Assembly (NCBI GenBank): GCA_030427735.1
Contig: JAUIBP010000012.1
Span: 1 to 64,000 of the forward strand
Direction: 5' to 3'
Origin: Bacteroidia bacterium
Lineage (GTDB): Bacteria; Bacteroidota; Bacteroidia; Flavobacteriales; Flavobacteriaceae
DNA: 64,000 bases
How positions within the stretch are numbered: position 1 is the first letter of the stretch; each line of letters begins with the position of its first letter. Shown one piece after another: positions 44,413 to 53,010 of the stretch. The notes below the pieces were generated by a model. It had not been told where the DNA came from. It worked only from the letters and a program-made list of their open reading frames with translations, and made no database searches. The position numbers and the translations under genes are program-made.

Positions 44413-45090
44413 TTAGGGGTGTTGCTTACTCGGCTCGCCATAACGGTGCACTATAGTAATGTATTTAGATCTCGACATGCCACCTGGGTTTAAACCAGGT
44501 TTGCCTTCAGGAATTTCTGTGTTTAGAGCTTTAAAATAGGCCTCCCAAATAGGAAATGTTTGGTTTGTATTTGGCGATTTATAAGTCATAGGTTGTTCTG
44601 TAAAAATAGGCGTGTTGTTGTTAGCAGATTGAAATGCTAAGTGAATGAGTTCGGAACAATAATATTTATCGTTGTTAATATCGAAAACGGCATCGTATTG
44701 GGCATTCATTTTAGAATGTATAAATGCAATGGCTTCAGGAATCAGTGGCGTGTATTTTTTGTTAAGCCGACCAACAATAACCTTGGGCCTGTTCTCTGCA
44801 TCGAAACTTCGTTGTAAAAAGCTGTCTAAAGGTGTTAAAACAACTCCTTTAGAAATAGCTTCCATAACCTTTAATTGGTTGTTACTGTCTTTCATAACAA
44901 GGCCAACATGCGAAAAATTATAATGGTCTATACCTTGGGTAACAGCTTCTATAGCATCGCAAAACGGACCGCAATCGCTGTCCTGAAATAAGATGTCGCC
45001 TTCTTTAAGTTGAAACTCTGTAGCAGGACTACAGTTTAAAAAAATGAAATGTAAAAATAAGTGCAGTATGGGTGGATTAATGATTTTCAT
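44413..45090 (-). CDS. YiiX/YebB-like (permuted NlpC/P60) cysteine hydrolase, lipoprotein
   Basis: 225 residues. Lipoprotein-type signal with Cys20. The catalytic layout of the circularly permuted papain-like family is visible: GDILFQDSDCGPFCDAI near the start, HYNFSHVGLVM with the His and, later, the YYCSELIHLAFQ block holding the catalytic Cys. Members are amidases or peptidases acting on peptidoglycan or lipids; substrate unknown. It stands divergently from apt, with a 103-base gap. Confidence 0.8.
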   Translation of the reverse strand: MKIINPPILHLFLHFIFLNCSPATEFQLKEGDILFQDSDCGPFCDAIEAVTQGIDHYNFSHVGLVMKDSNNQLKVMEAISKGVVLTPLDSFLQRSFDAENRPKVIVGRLNKKYTPLIPEAIAFIHSKMNAQYDAVFDINNDKYYCSELIHLAFQSANNNTPIFTEQPMTYKSPNTNQTFPIWEAYFKALNTEIPEGKPGLNPGGMSRSKYITIVHRYGEPSKQHP

Positions 45091-45193
45091 GAAATGGCAT
45101 TGCTAAAGGCAAAAATAATGAAGAATTTAGTTGAAAGACAAATAACAATACTTGTAAAGCGGTGTAAAGCAACTCTTTTTTTATATTTGATAT

Positions 45194-45709
45194 ATGAAAG
45201 CAATTGAAGCCTATATTAGAGATGTAATCGATTTTCCTAAACCTGGGATTGTATTTAAAGATTTAACACCATTGTTAAATAACGCCGAAGCTATGGGCTT
45301 GTGTTTAGATGCTTTGGTGCAGCAAATAGGCGATACACACATCGATAAGGTAGTGGGAATGGAAGCGCGCGGATTTTTTTTCGGAACCTTATTGGCACAA
45401 AAGCTACAAGCTGGTTTCGTACCTGTTCGTAAACCAGGGAAATTACCTTATAAAACACTTTCCGAAACTTATGCTTTAGAATACGGTACCGATGTGCTGG
45501 AAATTCACGAGGATGCCATACAACAGGGTGATAGGGTTTTAATTCATGACGATGTTTTGGCAACTGGTGGCACTGCTGAAGCCGTTTGTAAATTAGTAGA
45601 ACGTTTAGGCGGACAAATTGTGCAATGTAATTTTATTATGGAGTTACAATTTTTAAACGGTCGCGATAAGTTAAAAGGCCAAGATGTCGCTTCGATATTA
45701 AAATATTAA
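45194..45709 (+). CDS. apt: Adenine phosphoribosyltransferase
   Basis: 171 residues, the family's usual size; converts adenine and PRPP to AMP in purine salvage in the cytoplasm. Motifs: FPKPGIVFKDLTPLL, VVGMEARGFFFG (here KVVGMEARG), the flexible loop RKPGKLPYKT and the PRPP-binding loop VLIHDDVLATGGTA. A -7-like TATATTTG at 45182-45189 ends only 4 bases before the ATG, so the transcript may be nearly leaderless. Confidence 0.95.
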   Translation: MKAIEAYIRDVIDFPKPGIVFKDLTPLLNNAEAMGLCLDALVQQIGDTHIDKVVGMEARGFFFGTLLAQKLQAGFVPVRKPGKLPYKTLSETYALEYGTDVLEIHEDAIQQGDRVLIHDDVLATGGTAEAVCKLVERLGGQIVQCNFIMELQFLNGRDKLKGQDVASILKY

Positions 45710-45775
45710 ATAAAAAAACAGCCAAACGTAAAGTCTGACTGTTTTGTGAATTTGTTGCGTTGATAAGCGATAAGA

Positions 45776-47371
45776 TTAGTCTTTTAATGTAATTTTTATA
45801 ACACCATCTTTAGCTTCTTCTCCGTATTTTTCTGTTGCTTGTTCGCTTTTTAAAACTGTTACTTCTTTAATCATATCGGGGTCTAGCTTATCCATTTCTT
45901 CTTTGGTGGCTTTTTTTCCGTTTATAAGTATCAAAGGGCTTTCAGATATGGTATGCTTTAAATTTAATTTTTGATCATCTGAGTTGTCAATAATTATTGT
46001 TTTTTCGTCAGCACTTATCCAATTAATTTCTTTATTATCAGACTCCAAATTAATATCGTCTTTATCAGCAACAATAAACACTGAGGAACTTTGATCTTTG
46101 TTTTTAGTAGTTATTTTTTTTACAACAAAAGTATTAGGGTCTTTATCCGTTTGCATGAAAAATGAATTAGGATTATTTGTCTTAACGATTGTTGCATTTC
46201 CAGATTCTGTGAAAATTATTTCAGAAACTTCTCCTGCCTCATTTAGTTGTAAGGTGTCAGTACTATTATTATAATAAATTTTAATTGATGAAATAGGGTC
46301 GTCAGAATCCTTATTGTACTTTAAAGTGCTGGTTTTCGATTTAGCTTCGATAGAAATTTTAATAATTTCGTTGTTGGTGTTACGTTTTACATTTTTAATT
46401 TTCAGAACTACATTTTGGCTAGCAAAAGTACTTACTAAAGCATCTAATTGATCGTCGTTATCGTCTTTAGAAATGATGCCTGTAATTTCACCGTCTTCAA
46501 TAAGCGATAGGTTGTCTGCTGTAGAGTTTGAGTAATACACGGTTTTGGTGTTAAAACTCATAAGAAATAGCGCTAGTAGAGGTATGATAAACACATATTT
46601 TACATAATGAGTAGCGTTAGAATTTGATTTGTGTAGCATAATGATTCGTTTTTTGATTAATGAATTATAAAAATTGTTGGTAAGGGCCAATTGATGATTT
46701 GGCAAACTTGTTTTTAATAATAGGTTCTGATATGTTTTTGAAGAAGTTGTTTGTTGTACAGTCTCACTGTCGGCTATAAATTCTAAGTTTTGTATTAGTG
46801 CTTTTTTATACAGCCAAACTATTGGGTTAAACCAAAATATAATGGTGGCTAATTTTGCGATTAAAATGTCTATGGAATGCAATTGTTTGGCATGAACTTT
46901 TTCGTGGTCTAAAATATGTTGTAGCTCGTTTTTAGAAAAATGATTGGGATTGTAAACTATCCAATTAAAGAATGAAAAGGGCGTTACTTGGTCTTGTGTT
47001 TCAATGATTTTAAATCCATTTTCTGTATTTGTGTGTTGTTGGTTTATAAAGCTTTTTAGCGCATATAATTCTGTAAAAAGCTTAACTGTGCATAGAGCTA
47101 CACCTATATAATAGCTGTATAATAAGACGTCCTGCCAAGTAAAGGATGAAGTTGTTGTGTTGCTGAGTGTTGTAAACGTATTAAAATCCAGCTGCAGTGG
47201 CGCGGCTTCAACATAAATAGGAATTACTATAGCAGGAGCACCGGCAGCAAGTAACAAACCAGTCAATAAAAACCAGCGATTGGCTGTAAAGAATGTTTCT
47301 TTTTGAAGCCAGAGCATGTAGAACGTATAAAACCCAATAAGCAGTAGGCTTGCTTTTAATAAAAAATCCAT
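45776..47371 (-). CDS. blaR1: BlaR1/M56-family membrane metallopeptidase with TonB-plug-like tail
   Basis: 531 residues. Membrane helices at about 5-20, 35-55 and 85-105, then the zinc protease site HEKVH with a downstream Glu or Asp and another helix (IFWFNPIVWL), and a fourth anchor near 262-275. The periplasmic C-terminal half is unlike penicillin-binding sensors: it is a charged beta-rich region with repeated short segments, ending LILINGKKATKEEMD...VTVLKSEQATEKYGEEAKDG, a TonB plug-like peptide common in Bacteroidota M56 proteins. With BlaI (1 base away) it forms a signalling pair; the sensed signal is unknown and no beta-lactamase gene is nearby. Confidence 0.88.
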   Translation of the reverse strand: MDFLLKASLLLIGFYTFYMLWLQKETFFTANRWFLLTGLLLAAGAPAIVIPIYVEAAPLQLDFNTFTTLSNTTTSSFTWQDVLLYSYYIGVALCTVKLFTELYALKSFINQQHTNTENGFKIIETQDQVTPFSFFNWIVYNPNHFSKNELQHILDHEKVHAKQLHSIDILIAKLATIIFWFNPIVWLYKKALIQNLEFIADSETVQQTTSSKTYQNLLLKTSLPNHQLALTNNFYNSLIKKRIIMLHKSNSNATHYVKYVFIIPLLALFLMSFNTKTVYYSNSTADNLSLIEDGEITGIISKDDNDDQLDALVSTFASQNVVLKIKNVKRNTNNEIIKISIEAKSKTSTLKYNKDSDDPISSIKIYYNNSTDTLQLNEAGEVSEIIFTESGNATIVKTNNPNSFFMQTDKDPNTFVVKKITTKNKDQSSSVFIVADKDDINLESDNKEINWISADEKTIIIDNSDDQKLNLKHTISESPLILINGKKATKEEMDKLDPDMIKEVTVLKSEQATEKYGEEAKDGVIKITLKD

Positions 47372-47372
47372 A

Positions 47373-47732
47373 TTATTTATCTTGTTCTATGATGTTAATA
47401 ATTTCTTTCAGTTCCTCGACACTAATTTTTTCTTCTTTAGCAAAAAACGAAACGACATTTTTATACGAATTGTTAAAAAAGTGCTCTATGGCAGTGTTCA
47501 TAAAGCGTTTTCTGTAGGCTTCTTTGGTTACAATAGGAAAATATTGATGGGTCTTGCCATAGGCGTTATGGCTTACATAACCTTTATCTTCCAGGTTTCT
47601 AATAATGGTAGATAGCGTGTTGTAATGGGGTTTATCTTCTGTAATTTGTTCTAATACATCTTTTACAAACGCTTTTTCCAGCCGCCATAAAATGTGCATG
47701 ATTTCTTCTTCTTTGTTCGTTAACTTTTGCAT
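47373..47732 (-). CDS. blaI: BlaI/MecI-family transcriptional repressor
   Basis: 119 residues with a winged helix (about 1-75: LTNKEEEIMHILWRL, TLSTIIRNLEDKGYVSHNAYGKTHQYFPIV) and a dimerisation tail. The sequence corresponds to BlaI/MecI repressors, which are cleaved or released when the paired M56 protein is activated. It is cotranscribed with blaR1 (1-base gap). Dyads with AACTAT/ATAGTT arms directly upstream (47767-47825) are the likely autoregulatory operators. Confidence 0.93.
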   Translation of the reverse strand: MQKLTNKEEEIMHILWRLEKAFVKDVLEQITEDKPHYNTLSTIIRNLEDKGYVSHNAYGKTHQYFPIVTKEAYRKRFMNTAIEHFFNNSYKNVVSFFAKEEKISVEELKEIINIIEQDK

Positions 47733-47766
47733 GGTCTTGTGTAGATGTTTAAGTGTTGATCAAATA

Positions 47767-47825
47767 TATAACTATTTTTATAGTTATAAAACTATAAATG
47801 TCGTTTTTTAACTATTTTTTTAGTT
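47767..47825 (-). promoter_or_regulatory. Candidate BlaI operators
   Basis: A perfect 9-bp inverted repeat TATAACTAT / ATAGTTATA with 4-base spacer (47767-47788) overlaps a second dyad TAGTT-N4-AACTA (47781-47794), and a third AACTA-N6-TAGTT lies at 47810-47825, its centre 40 bases from the first. They start 35 bases upstream of blaI. Repeated dyads with these arms fit a BlaI-type repressor, though the core differs from the TACA/TGTA of classical bla boxes. Confidence 0.6.
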
Positions 47826-47917
47826 TTTCAAAAAGATAACGATCATTTGAAGTAGAGAAATAGGATTTAGCCGTTTGCTATTTCTGTAGTATATTCGCAT
47901 AAAAAATAAGGATAGAT

Positions 47918-48862
47918 ATGAGTTTACTTTGGGTTTTATTAGGACTATTGTTGTTGGTTGTTGGTGGCGAATTTTTAGTACGTTCGTCGGTAGCACTTTC
48001 GTTTAAATTAAATATTTCGAAAATTGTTATAGGGATGACAGTGGTTTCCTTCGCGACTTCTGCACCCGAATTATTGGTGAGTTTACAAGCGGCCTTAGAA
48101 GGTGCTTCAGATATTGCGCTAGGCAACGTTATAGGTTCTAATATTGCCAATATAGGTCTTGTTTTAGGGGTTACCGCCATTATTTCGCCTTTGGTGGTCG
48201 ATAAAGGATTTTATAAGTTGAATTGGCCGGTTATGATGCTCATGTCTGTCGTGCTTTACTTTTTCTTAAAAAGTGAAAATACACTTAGCTTTTGGGAAGG
48301 ATGTGCCTTGTTTGTGTCTTTAATTATATTTTTAATTGTATTAATACGAAGTTCTGCTAAAGAGGATTTATCTAATGCCGATGAGGTAGATGATAGTTTG
48401 AAGGCGACAACCAATGTTAAGATTTTTATTTGGTTGCTAATAGGGGCAGTTGCGCTTTATTATGGAAGCGAATGGCTCGTAGATGGCGCAAAATCTATGG
48501 CTTTGTCTTTAGGGGTTAGCGAGCGTGTTATTTCGGTTACTATGGTAGCTATTGGTACCAGTGTTCCAGAACTTGCAGCTTCTGTAATTGCTGCACTTAA
48601 AAAGGAGAAAGCCATTTCTCTAGGAAATTTAATTGGCTCTAATATTTTTAATATTTCTTCGGTGTTGGGGTTAACCGCCATGATTCAGCCTATTGCAGTA
48701 AAAAGCGACGAGATATTGACTACAGATGTGTTTTGGATGATAGGCTTTGCAGCGATATTAATTCCTTTAGTGTTTTTGCCAAAGCGTTTTGAAATAAGCC
48801 GGTTAAAAGGGGTATTCATTTTCGTGGCTTATTTAGTGTTTTTGTATACCACGTTTATGTAG
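47918..48862 (+). CDS. CaCA-family sodium (or proton)/calcium exchanger
   Basis: 314 residues, ten membrane helices, made of two inverted halves. The alpha-1 repeat GMTVVSFATSAPELLVSLQAAL...GNVIGSNIANIGLVLG is matched by alpha-2 TMVAIGTSVPELAASVIAAL...GNLIGSNIFNISSVLG, with the ion-binding Glu in PEL of each. It corresponds to YrbG-type exchangers. Stands alone; a TATATTCG near 47889 may be its -7 element. Confidence 0.92.
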   Translation: MSLLWVLLGLLLLVVGGEFLVRSSVALSFKLNISKIVIGMTVVSFATSAPELLVSLQAALEGASDIALGNVIGSNIANIGLVLGVTAIISPLVVDKGFYKLNWPVMMLMSVVLYFFLKSENTLSFWEGCALFVSLIIFLIVLIRSSAKEDLSNADEVDDSLKATTNVKIFIWLLIGAVALYYGSEWLVDGAKSMALSLGVSERVISVTMVAIGTSVPELAASVIAALKKEKAISLGNLIGSNIFNISSVLGLTAMIQPIAVKSDEILTTDVFWMIGFAAILIPLVFLPKRFEISRLKGVFIFVAYLVFLYTTFM

Positions 48863-48887
48863 TATAAAAAAATAATGTTTAAAGCAT

Positions 48888-48925
48888 AAAAAAGCCTGAA
48901 AAATTAATTTCAGGCTTTTTTATTG
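48888..48925 (+). terminator. Bidirectional terminator between the exchanger and glnII genes
   Basis: AAAGCCTGAAA (48891-48901) and TTTCAGGCTTT (48908-48918) pair over 11 bp around a 6-base loop, with A and T runs on both sides, so it can end both converging transcripts. Confidence 0.9.
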
Positions 48926-48944
48926 ATATATAACTTCTTAAAAA

Positions 48945-49955
48945 TTAAACATCGGCAGATTTTACGGTCTTAACGATACGTCCTGCGATTTTGTATGGAT
49001 CACCATTAGATGCTGGGCGACGGTCTTCTAACCAGCCTTTCCAGCCTTTTTCTACAGTAATAATTGGAATTCTGATTGAGGCACCTCTGTCAGATATTCC
49101 GTAGCTAAAGTCGTTAATTGAAGCAGTTTCGTGCTTACCAGTTAAACGTTGGTCGTTAAACTCGCCATAAACTTCAATGTGTTCTTTGGTAACAGGTCTA
49201 AAGGCTTCACAAATTTTCATGTAAGTTTCTTTATCTCCACAAGTTCTTAAAACAGAGTTAGAGAAGTTCGCGTGCATACCAGAACCGTTCCAGTCTCCTT
49301 TTACAGGTTTTGGGTGGTATTCGATATAGTAACCATATTTTTCAGTTAAACGATCTAATAAATATCTCGCTACCCAAATTTCGTCTCCCGCTTTTTTAGC
49401 ACCTTTAGCGAATAATTGGAATTCCCACTGTCCGCTTGCTACCTCTTGGTTAATACCTTCAAAATTTAATCCGGCAGCAATACATAAGTCGGCATGCTCT
49501 TCAACAAAAGCTCTTCCGTGAGTATTTAAACCACCAACAGAACAGTAGTACATACCTTGTGGTCCAGGGTATCCACCAACTGGGAATCCTAAAGGTAATT
49601 GTGTTTTCTTGTCCATGATGAAATATTCTTGTTCAAAACCAAACCAGAAATCATCATCATCGTCATCGATTTCAGCTCTGTGGTTGCTTTCATGTGGAGT
49701 ACCGTCTGGGTTTAAAACTTCGGTCATTACTAAATAGCCGTCTTTTCTAGCTGGGTCTGGGTATATAGCTACTGGTTTAAGTAAACAGTCAGAAGATCCG
49801 CCTTCGGCTTGTTTAGTTGAACTACCATCAAAAGACCATGTTGGACAGTCTTCTAATTTTCCACTAAAATCTTCTTCGATTTTGGTTTTACTTCTCATGT
49901 TTTGAGTTGGGTAGTATCCATCTAGCCAAATATACTCAAGTTTAGATTTACTCAT
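48945..49955 (-). CDS. glnII: Glutamine synthetase, type II (eukaryote-like)
   Basis: 336 residues, far shorter than type I. Beta-grasp start KLEYIWLDGYYPTQNMRSKTK and EDCPTWSFDGSSTKQA, then active-site GFEQEYFIMD, MYYCSVGGLNTHGR, NGSGMHANFSN and HETASINDFSYGISDRGASIRIP, all typical of GSII. It ligates ammonium to glutamate with ATP. An internal run of Asp (DDDDDD near residue 98) is a local oddity. Divergent from the type III enzyme with 211 bases between, so both pathways may share regulation. Confidence 0.95.
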   Translation of the reverse strand: MSKSKLEYIWLDGYYPTQNMRSKTKIEEDFSGKLEDCPTWSFDGSSTKQAEGGSSDCLLKPVAIYPDPARKDGYLVMTEVLNPDGTPHESNHRAEIDDDDDDFWFGFEQEYFIMDKKTQLPLGFPVGGYPGPQGMYYCSVGGLNTHGRAFVEEHADLCIAAGLNFEGINQEVASGQWEFQLFAKGAKKAGDEIWVARYLLDRLTEKYGYYIEYHPKPVKGDWNGSGMHANFSNSVLRTCGDKETYMKICEAFRPVTKEHIEVYGEFNDQRLTGKHETASINDFSYGISDRGASIRIPIITVEKGWKGWLEDRRPASNGDPYKIAGRIVKTVKSADV

Positions 49956-49989
49956 AATATTGTATTAGATATAGTTATTAATGTCACGA

Positions 49990-49997
49990 CAAATATA
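49990..49997 (-). promoter_or_regulatory. -7 element of the glnII promoter
   Basis: On the minus strand TATATTTG fits TAnnTTTG, 34 bases before the start codon. No perfect -33 TTTG is present at the usual distance, so this is a tentative call. Confidence 0.45.
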
Positions 49998-50064
49998 ACT
50001 GAAAATTTGTTTTACTGTAAAAAATACTAGGGTCGATTATATATTTTTATTATATTATTAGTTT

Positions 50065-50084
50065 GCCCCCCTTTTTTTTAGGGG
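50065..50084. repeat. C/G-tract hairpin between divergent glutamine synthetase genes
   Basis: A C6 tract, eight T, one A and a G4 tract form an inverted CCCC/GGGG structure midway in the glnII-glnN divergent promoter, striking in this AT-rich DNA. Possible shared operator; unproven. Confidence 0.45.
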
Positions 50085-50122
50085 TATTTATTTTTTGTTT
50101 AAAAAGCGACGGTTTCAATTTT

Positions 50123-50130
50123 TATATTTG
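50123..50130 (+). promoter_or_regulatory. -7 element of the glnN promoter
   Basis: TATATTTG fits TAnnTTTG, 36 bases before the start codon, with T-rich -33 candidates near 50094-50101. Confidence 0.5.
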
Positions 50131-50166
50131 CAATAAAAATCAACATAAAAATCACAATATTCAATA

Positions 50167-52353
50167 ATGGCTATATTAAGATTTCATGCTTTAAAACAGA
50201 CGCTAAACCGTAGGCCTGTAATTATCGAAGAAAACGAGCGACGCTCTACTATTTTTGGGGAAAATGTATTTAACGAGGCGAGCATGCGCCAATATCTAAC
50301 AAAAGCTGCTTTTAAAGAAGTAACCGATGCTATAGATAAAGGTTCTAAAATAGATAGATTGGTAGCCGACCATATTTCGACAGGTATGAAAGAATGGGCC
50401 ATATCTAAAGGAGCTACGCATTACACGCATTGGTTTCAGCCCTTAACGGGAGCTACTGCCGAAAAACATGATGCATTTTTCGAGACTTTAGGTGATGGTA
50501 TTGCCATAGAAAAATTTGGAGGCGGCGAGCTGGTGCAACAAGAACCAGATGCGTCTAGTTTTCCACACGGCGGTATACGTAATACATTTGAAGCTCGTGG
50601 TTATACGGCATGGGATCCGACCTCTCCAGCTTTTATATATGGAACTACTTTGTGTATACCTACAGTTTTTGTGTCGTATACAGGAGAGGCTTTAGATTAT
50701 AAAACACCTTTATTGAGAGCTTTGCAGGCTATAGACACCGCAGCGGTTGCTGTTTGTAAATATTTCGATAAAAATGTTCGAAAAGTTAACGCGTCTTTAG
50801 GTTGGGAGCAGGAGTATTTTTTAATCGATAAAGCCTTAGTCGCGTCGCGTCCAGATATAGTAATTACAGGAAGAACCTTGTTAGGGCATTCTCCGGCTAA
50901 AGGGCAGCAGTTAGACGATCATTATTTTGGCACCATCCCTAATAGAGCGATGTCTTTTATGCGTGATTTAGAGCACGAATGCATGTTATTGGGTATTCCT
51001 GTAAAAACCCGTCATAACGAAGTTGCGCCTAATCAATTCGAGTTGGCTCCAATTTTTGAAGAAGCCAATTTAGCAGTAGACCACAACTCCTTATTAATGG
51101 ACTTGATGGACAAAACTGCAGAGCGTCATGACTTTAAGGTGTTGTTTCACGAAAAACCTTTTGCGGGGGTTAATGGTTCCGGTAAACATAATAATTGGAG
51201 TTTAAGTACAGACACCGGAGTAAATCTTTTAGGGCCAGGAAAAACACCAATGAGCAATTTGCAGTTTTTAACCTTTTTTATCAATACCATTAAGGCGGTA
51301 AAGGAAAACGAAGAGTTGTTGCGGGCAGCTATTGCTTCGGCTAGTAACGACCATAGATTGGGGGCAAACGAAGCGCCTCCAGCCATCATTTCGGTATTTA
51401 TTGGTCAGCAATTAACAGGAGTGTTAAAAGAGCTTCAAAATGTAACTAGTGGAAAGCTGTCCCCAGAAGAAAAAACAGAATTGAAATTAAATGTTGTAGG
51501 TAAAATTCCTGAAATTCTTTTAGATAATACCGATAGAAACAGAACGTCTCCCTTTGCTTTTACAGGTAATAAATTTGAATTTAGAGCTGTGGGATCTAAG
51601 GCAAATTGCGCCAACCCTATGACGGTTTTAAATACTATAGTGGCGCAACAATTATTCGATTTTAAAGCAGAAGTCGATGCTTTAATAGAGAAAAAAGATA
51701 TGAAAAAAGACGACGCCATTTTTAATGTGCTTCGCGAATACATAAAAAAGTCTAAACATATTCTTTTTGAAGGGAATGGCTATAGCGAGGCTTGGGAACA
51801 GGAAGCCCAAAAGCGCGGTTTGAGTAATAATAAAACCACGCCAGAGGCGCTTAAGGTGAAAGTTTCAAAAAAATACATCAAGATGTTTGAAGATCTTGGG
51901 GTAATGAATAAAATAGAGGCCGAAGCGCGTTACGAAATTGAAATGGAGGATTATGTATTGCGGATACAAATTGAATCGCGTGTTTTAGGCGATATTGCTC
52001 GTAACCATATTGTGCCAACGGCGGTAAAGTATCAGAATATCTTAATAAAAAATGTTAAAGGTTTAAAAGAGATTTTTGGCAACGATTTTAAAGCGGTAGC
52101 TAAAGAACAATTAGCCTTAATAGAAGAAATTTCTAAACGTATAGAAGCTATTAATTCTAATGTCACTAAAATGATTGCGCGTCGTCGCGATATTAATAAA
52201 GAGCCCGATATCGAAAAGAAAGCTATAGCTTACTGCAACGAGGTTAAACCGTTTTTTGAAGATATACGCTACCATTGCGACAAGTTAGAATTGTTGGTGG
52301 ACGATGAACTTTGGCCTTTAACAAAATACAGAGAATTGTTATTCACCAAGTAG
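50167..52353 (+). CDS. glnN: Glutamine synthetase, type III
   Basis: 728 residues, the length typical of GSIII of Bacteroidota and cyanobacteria. It has a distinctive N-terminal region (MRQYLTKAAFKEV, GATHYTHWFQPLTG), active-site LGWEQEYFLID, TRHNEVAPNQFELAPIFEEAN, VNGSGKHNNWS and NRTSPFAFTGNKFEFRAVGS, and the long helical C-terminus. It makes glutamine from glutamate and ammonium. Divergent from glnII. Having both types next to each other suggests a division of labour by nitrogen status; this is inference. Confidence 0.96.
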   Translation: MAILRFHALKQTLNRRPVIIEENERRSTIFGENVFNEASMRQYLTKAAFKEVTDAIDKGSKIDRLVADHISTGMKEWAISKGATHYTHWFQPLTGATAEKHDAFFETLGDGIAIEKFGGGELVQQEPDASSFPHGGIRNTFEARGYTAWDPTSPAFIYGTTLCIPTVFVSYTGEALDYKTPLLRALQAIDTAAVAVCKYFDKNVRKVNASLGWEQEYFLIDKALVASRPDIVITGRTLLGHSPAKGQQLDDHYFGTIPNRAMSFMRDLEHECMLLGIPVKTRHNEVAPNQFELAPIFEEANLAVDHNSLLMDLMDKTAERHDFKVLFHEKPFAGVNGSGKHNNWSLSTDTGVNLLGPGKTPMSNLQFLTFFINTIKAVKENEELLRAAIASASNDHRLGANEAPPAIISVFIGQQLTGVLKELQNVTSGKLSPEEKTELKLNVVGKIPEILLDNTDRNRTSPFAFTGNKFEFRAVGSKANCANPMTVLNTIVAQQLFDFKAEVDALIEKKDMKKDDAIFNVLREYIKKSKHILFEGNGYSEAWEQEAQKRGLSNNKTTPEALKVKVSKKYIKMFEDLGVMNKIEAEARYEIEMEDYVLRIQIESRVLGDIARNHIVPTAVKYQNILIKNVKGLKEIFGNDFKAVAKEQLALIEEISKRIEAINSNVTKMIARRRDINKEPDIEKKAIAYCNEVKPFFEDIRYHCDKLELLVDDELWPLTKYRELLFTK

Positions 52354-52375
52354 TCTATACTTTAATATATAGCAC

Positions 52376-52407
52376 AAAAAAAGAGCAGTGTTCTGCTCTT
52401 TTTTTGT
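52376..52407 (+). terminator. Terminator of glnN
   Basis: AGAGCAG (52382-52388), loop TGTT and CTGCTCT (52393-52399), preceded by A and followed by T runs. Confidence 0.9.
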
Positions 52408-52683
52408 ATAGAAAAATGTGAGGTATAAAGTATAAATGATTTAGAGCAGTTAAAGTAAGTTTAGCTAATGTTTGCGGTTTGGTTTGAGATTGAATTGCGG
52501 ACCTGGAGTCAGTTTTTGATCATAGAAAATTCTTACAACTGTTTGTACGGATATTGCGTTTTGTCTGTATAAAATGTGTGTTGTCGAAAAACCCTAAGCG
52601 ATTTGAAAATAAGCAGATTATAACAAGAGTAGTAATTGATTTTTTGGTATATTTACAGTGCTATTAATCTATACAATTTAATT
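52408..52683. other. Intergenic region without recognised gene
   Basis: About 276 bases between the glnN terminator and a small secreted-peptide gene. No frame of note, RNA gene or repeat was recognised; the last 50 bases must carry the promoter for the peptide gene. Confidence 0.4.
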
Positions 52684-52836
52684 ATGAAACGGCTCATTGT
52701 AAGTGTGCTGTTGCTCTTAATTGCTACTTTGGTGTTTTCTCAGGCGAAATCTAATTCGCAGGACGATAATGCTAATGATACAACTGTAAAAGAGTCTGCA
52801 GTACAAGTTAAACATTCTCCCACAGAACTTGGTTAA
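52684..52836 (+). CDS. Small secreted peptide (50 residues)
   Basis: A 50-residue product from the ATG at 52684 (an upstream in-frame ATT/ATG extension to 52636 is less likely). A textbook signal peptide (MKRLIVSVLLLLIATLVFSQ, cleavage after about residue 20) precedes a 30-residue acidic, Asn/Asp-rich mature peptide ending SPTELG. It has its own transcription unit, isolated by terminators at 52376 and 52879. Function unknown. Confidence 0.55.
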   Translation: MKRLIVSVLLLLIATLVFSQAKSNSQDDNANDTTVKESAVQVKHSPTELG

Positions 52837-52878
52837 ATTATGTTTTTAAACCTTAATAAAGGTTTCAATACGTTGTAA

Positions 52879-52930
52879 TATATCTTCAGGTTTCTATTTC
52901 TTGTAAATAGAGCCTTGAGGATATTTTTTT
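52879..52930 (+). terminator. Long-stem terminator after the small peptide gene
   Basis: TCTATTT (52892-52898) pairs with AAATAGA around a short loop, and the outer segments TATCTTCAGG and CCTTGAGGATA extend the stem with few mismatches; seven T follow. Confidence 0.8.
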
Positions 52931-52978
52931 GTTTCAGATTTTAGCATTAAATATCATAAAAAACTAATTTACAATGCT

Positions 52979-52986
52979 TACTTTTG
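52979..52986 (+). promoter_or_regulatory. -7 element of the purM promoter
   Basis: TACTTTTG fits TAnnTTTG, 24 bases before the purM start codon. Confidence 0.5.
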
Positions 52987-53010
52987 CAAATCAAATCATA
53001 TACATAATCC

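Noticed and set aside
45715-45745. Hairpin AAAACAG...CTGTTTT after apt as terminator
   Set aside because: Only a 7-bp A/T-rich stem with a 17-base loop; too weak to call although a terminator is expected there.
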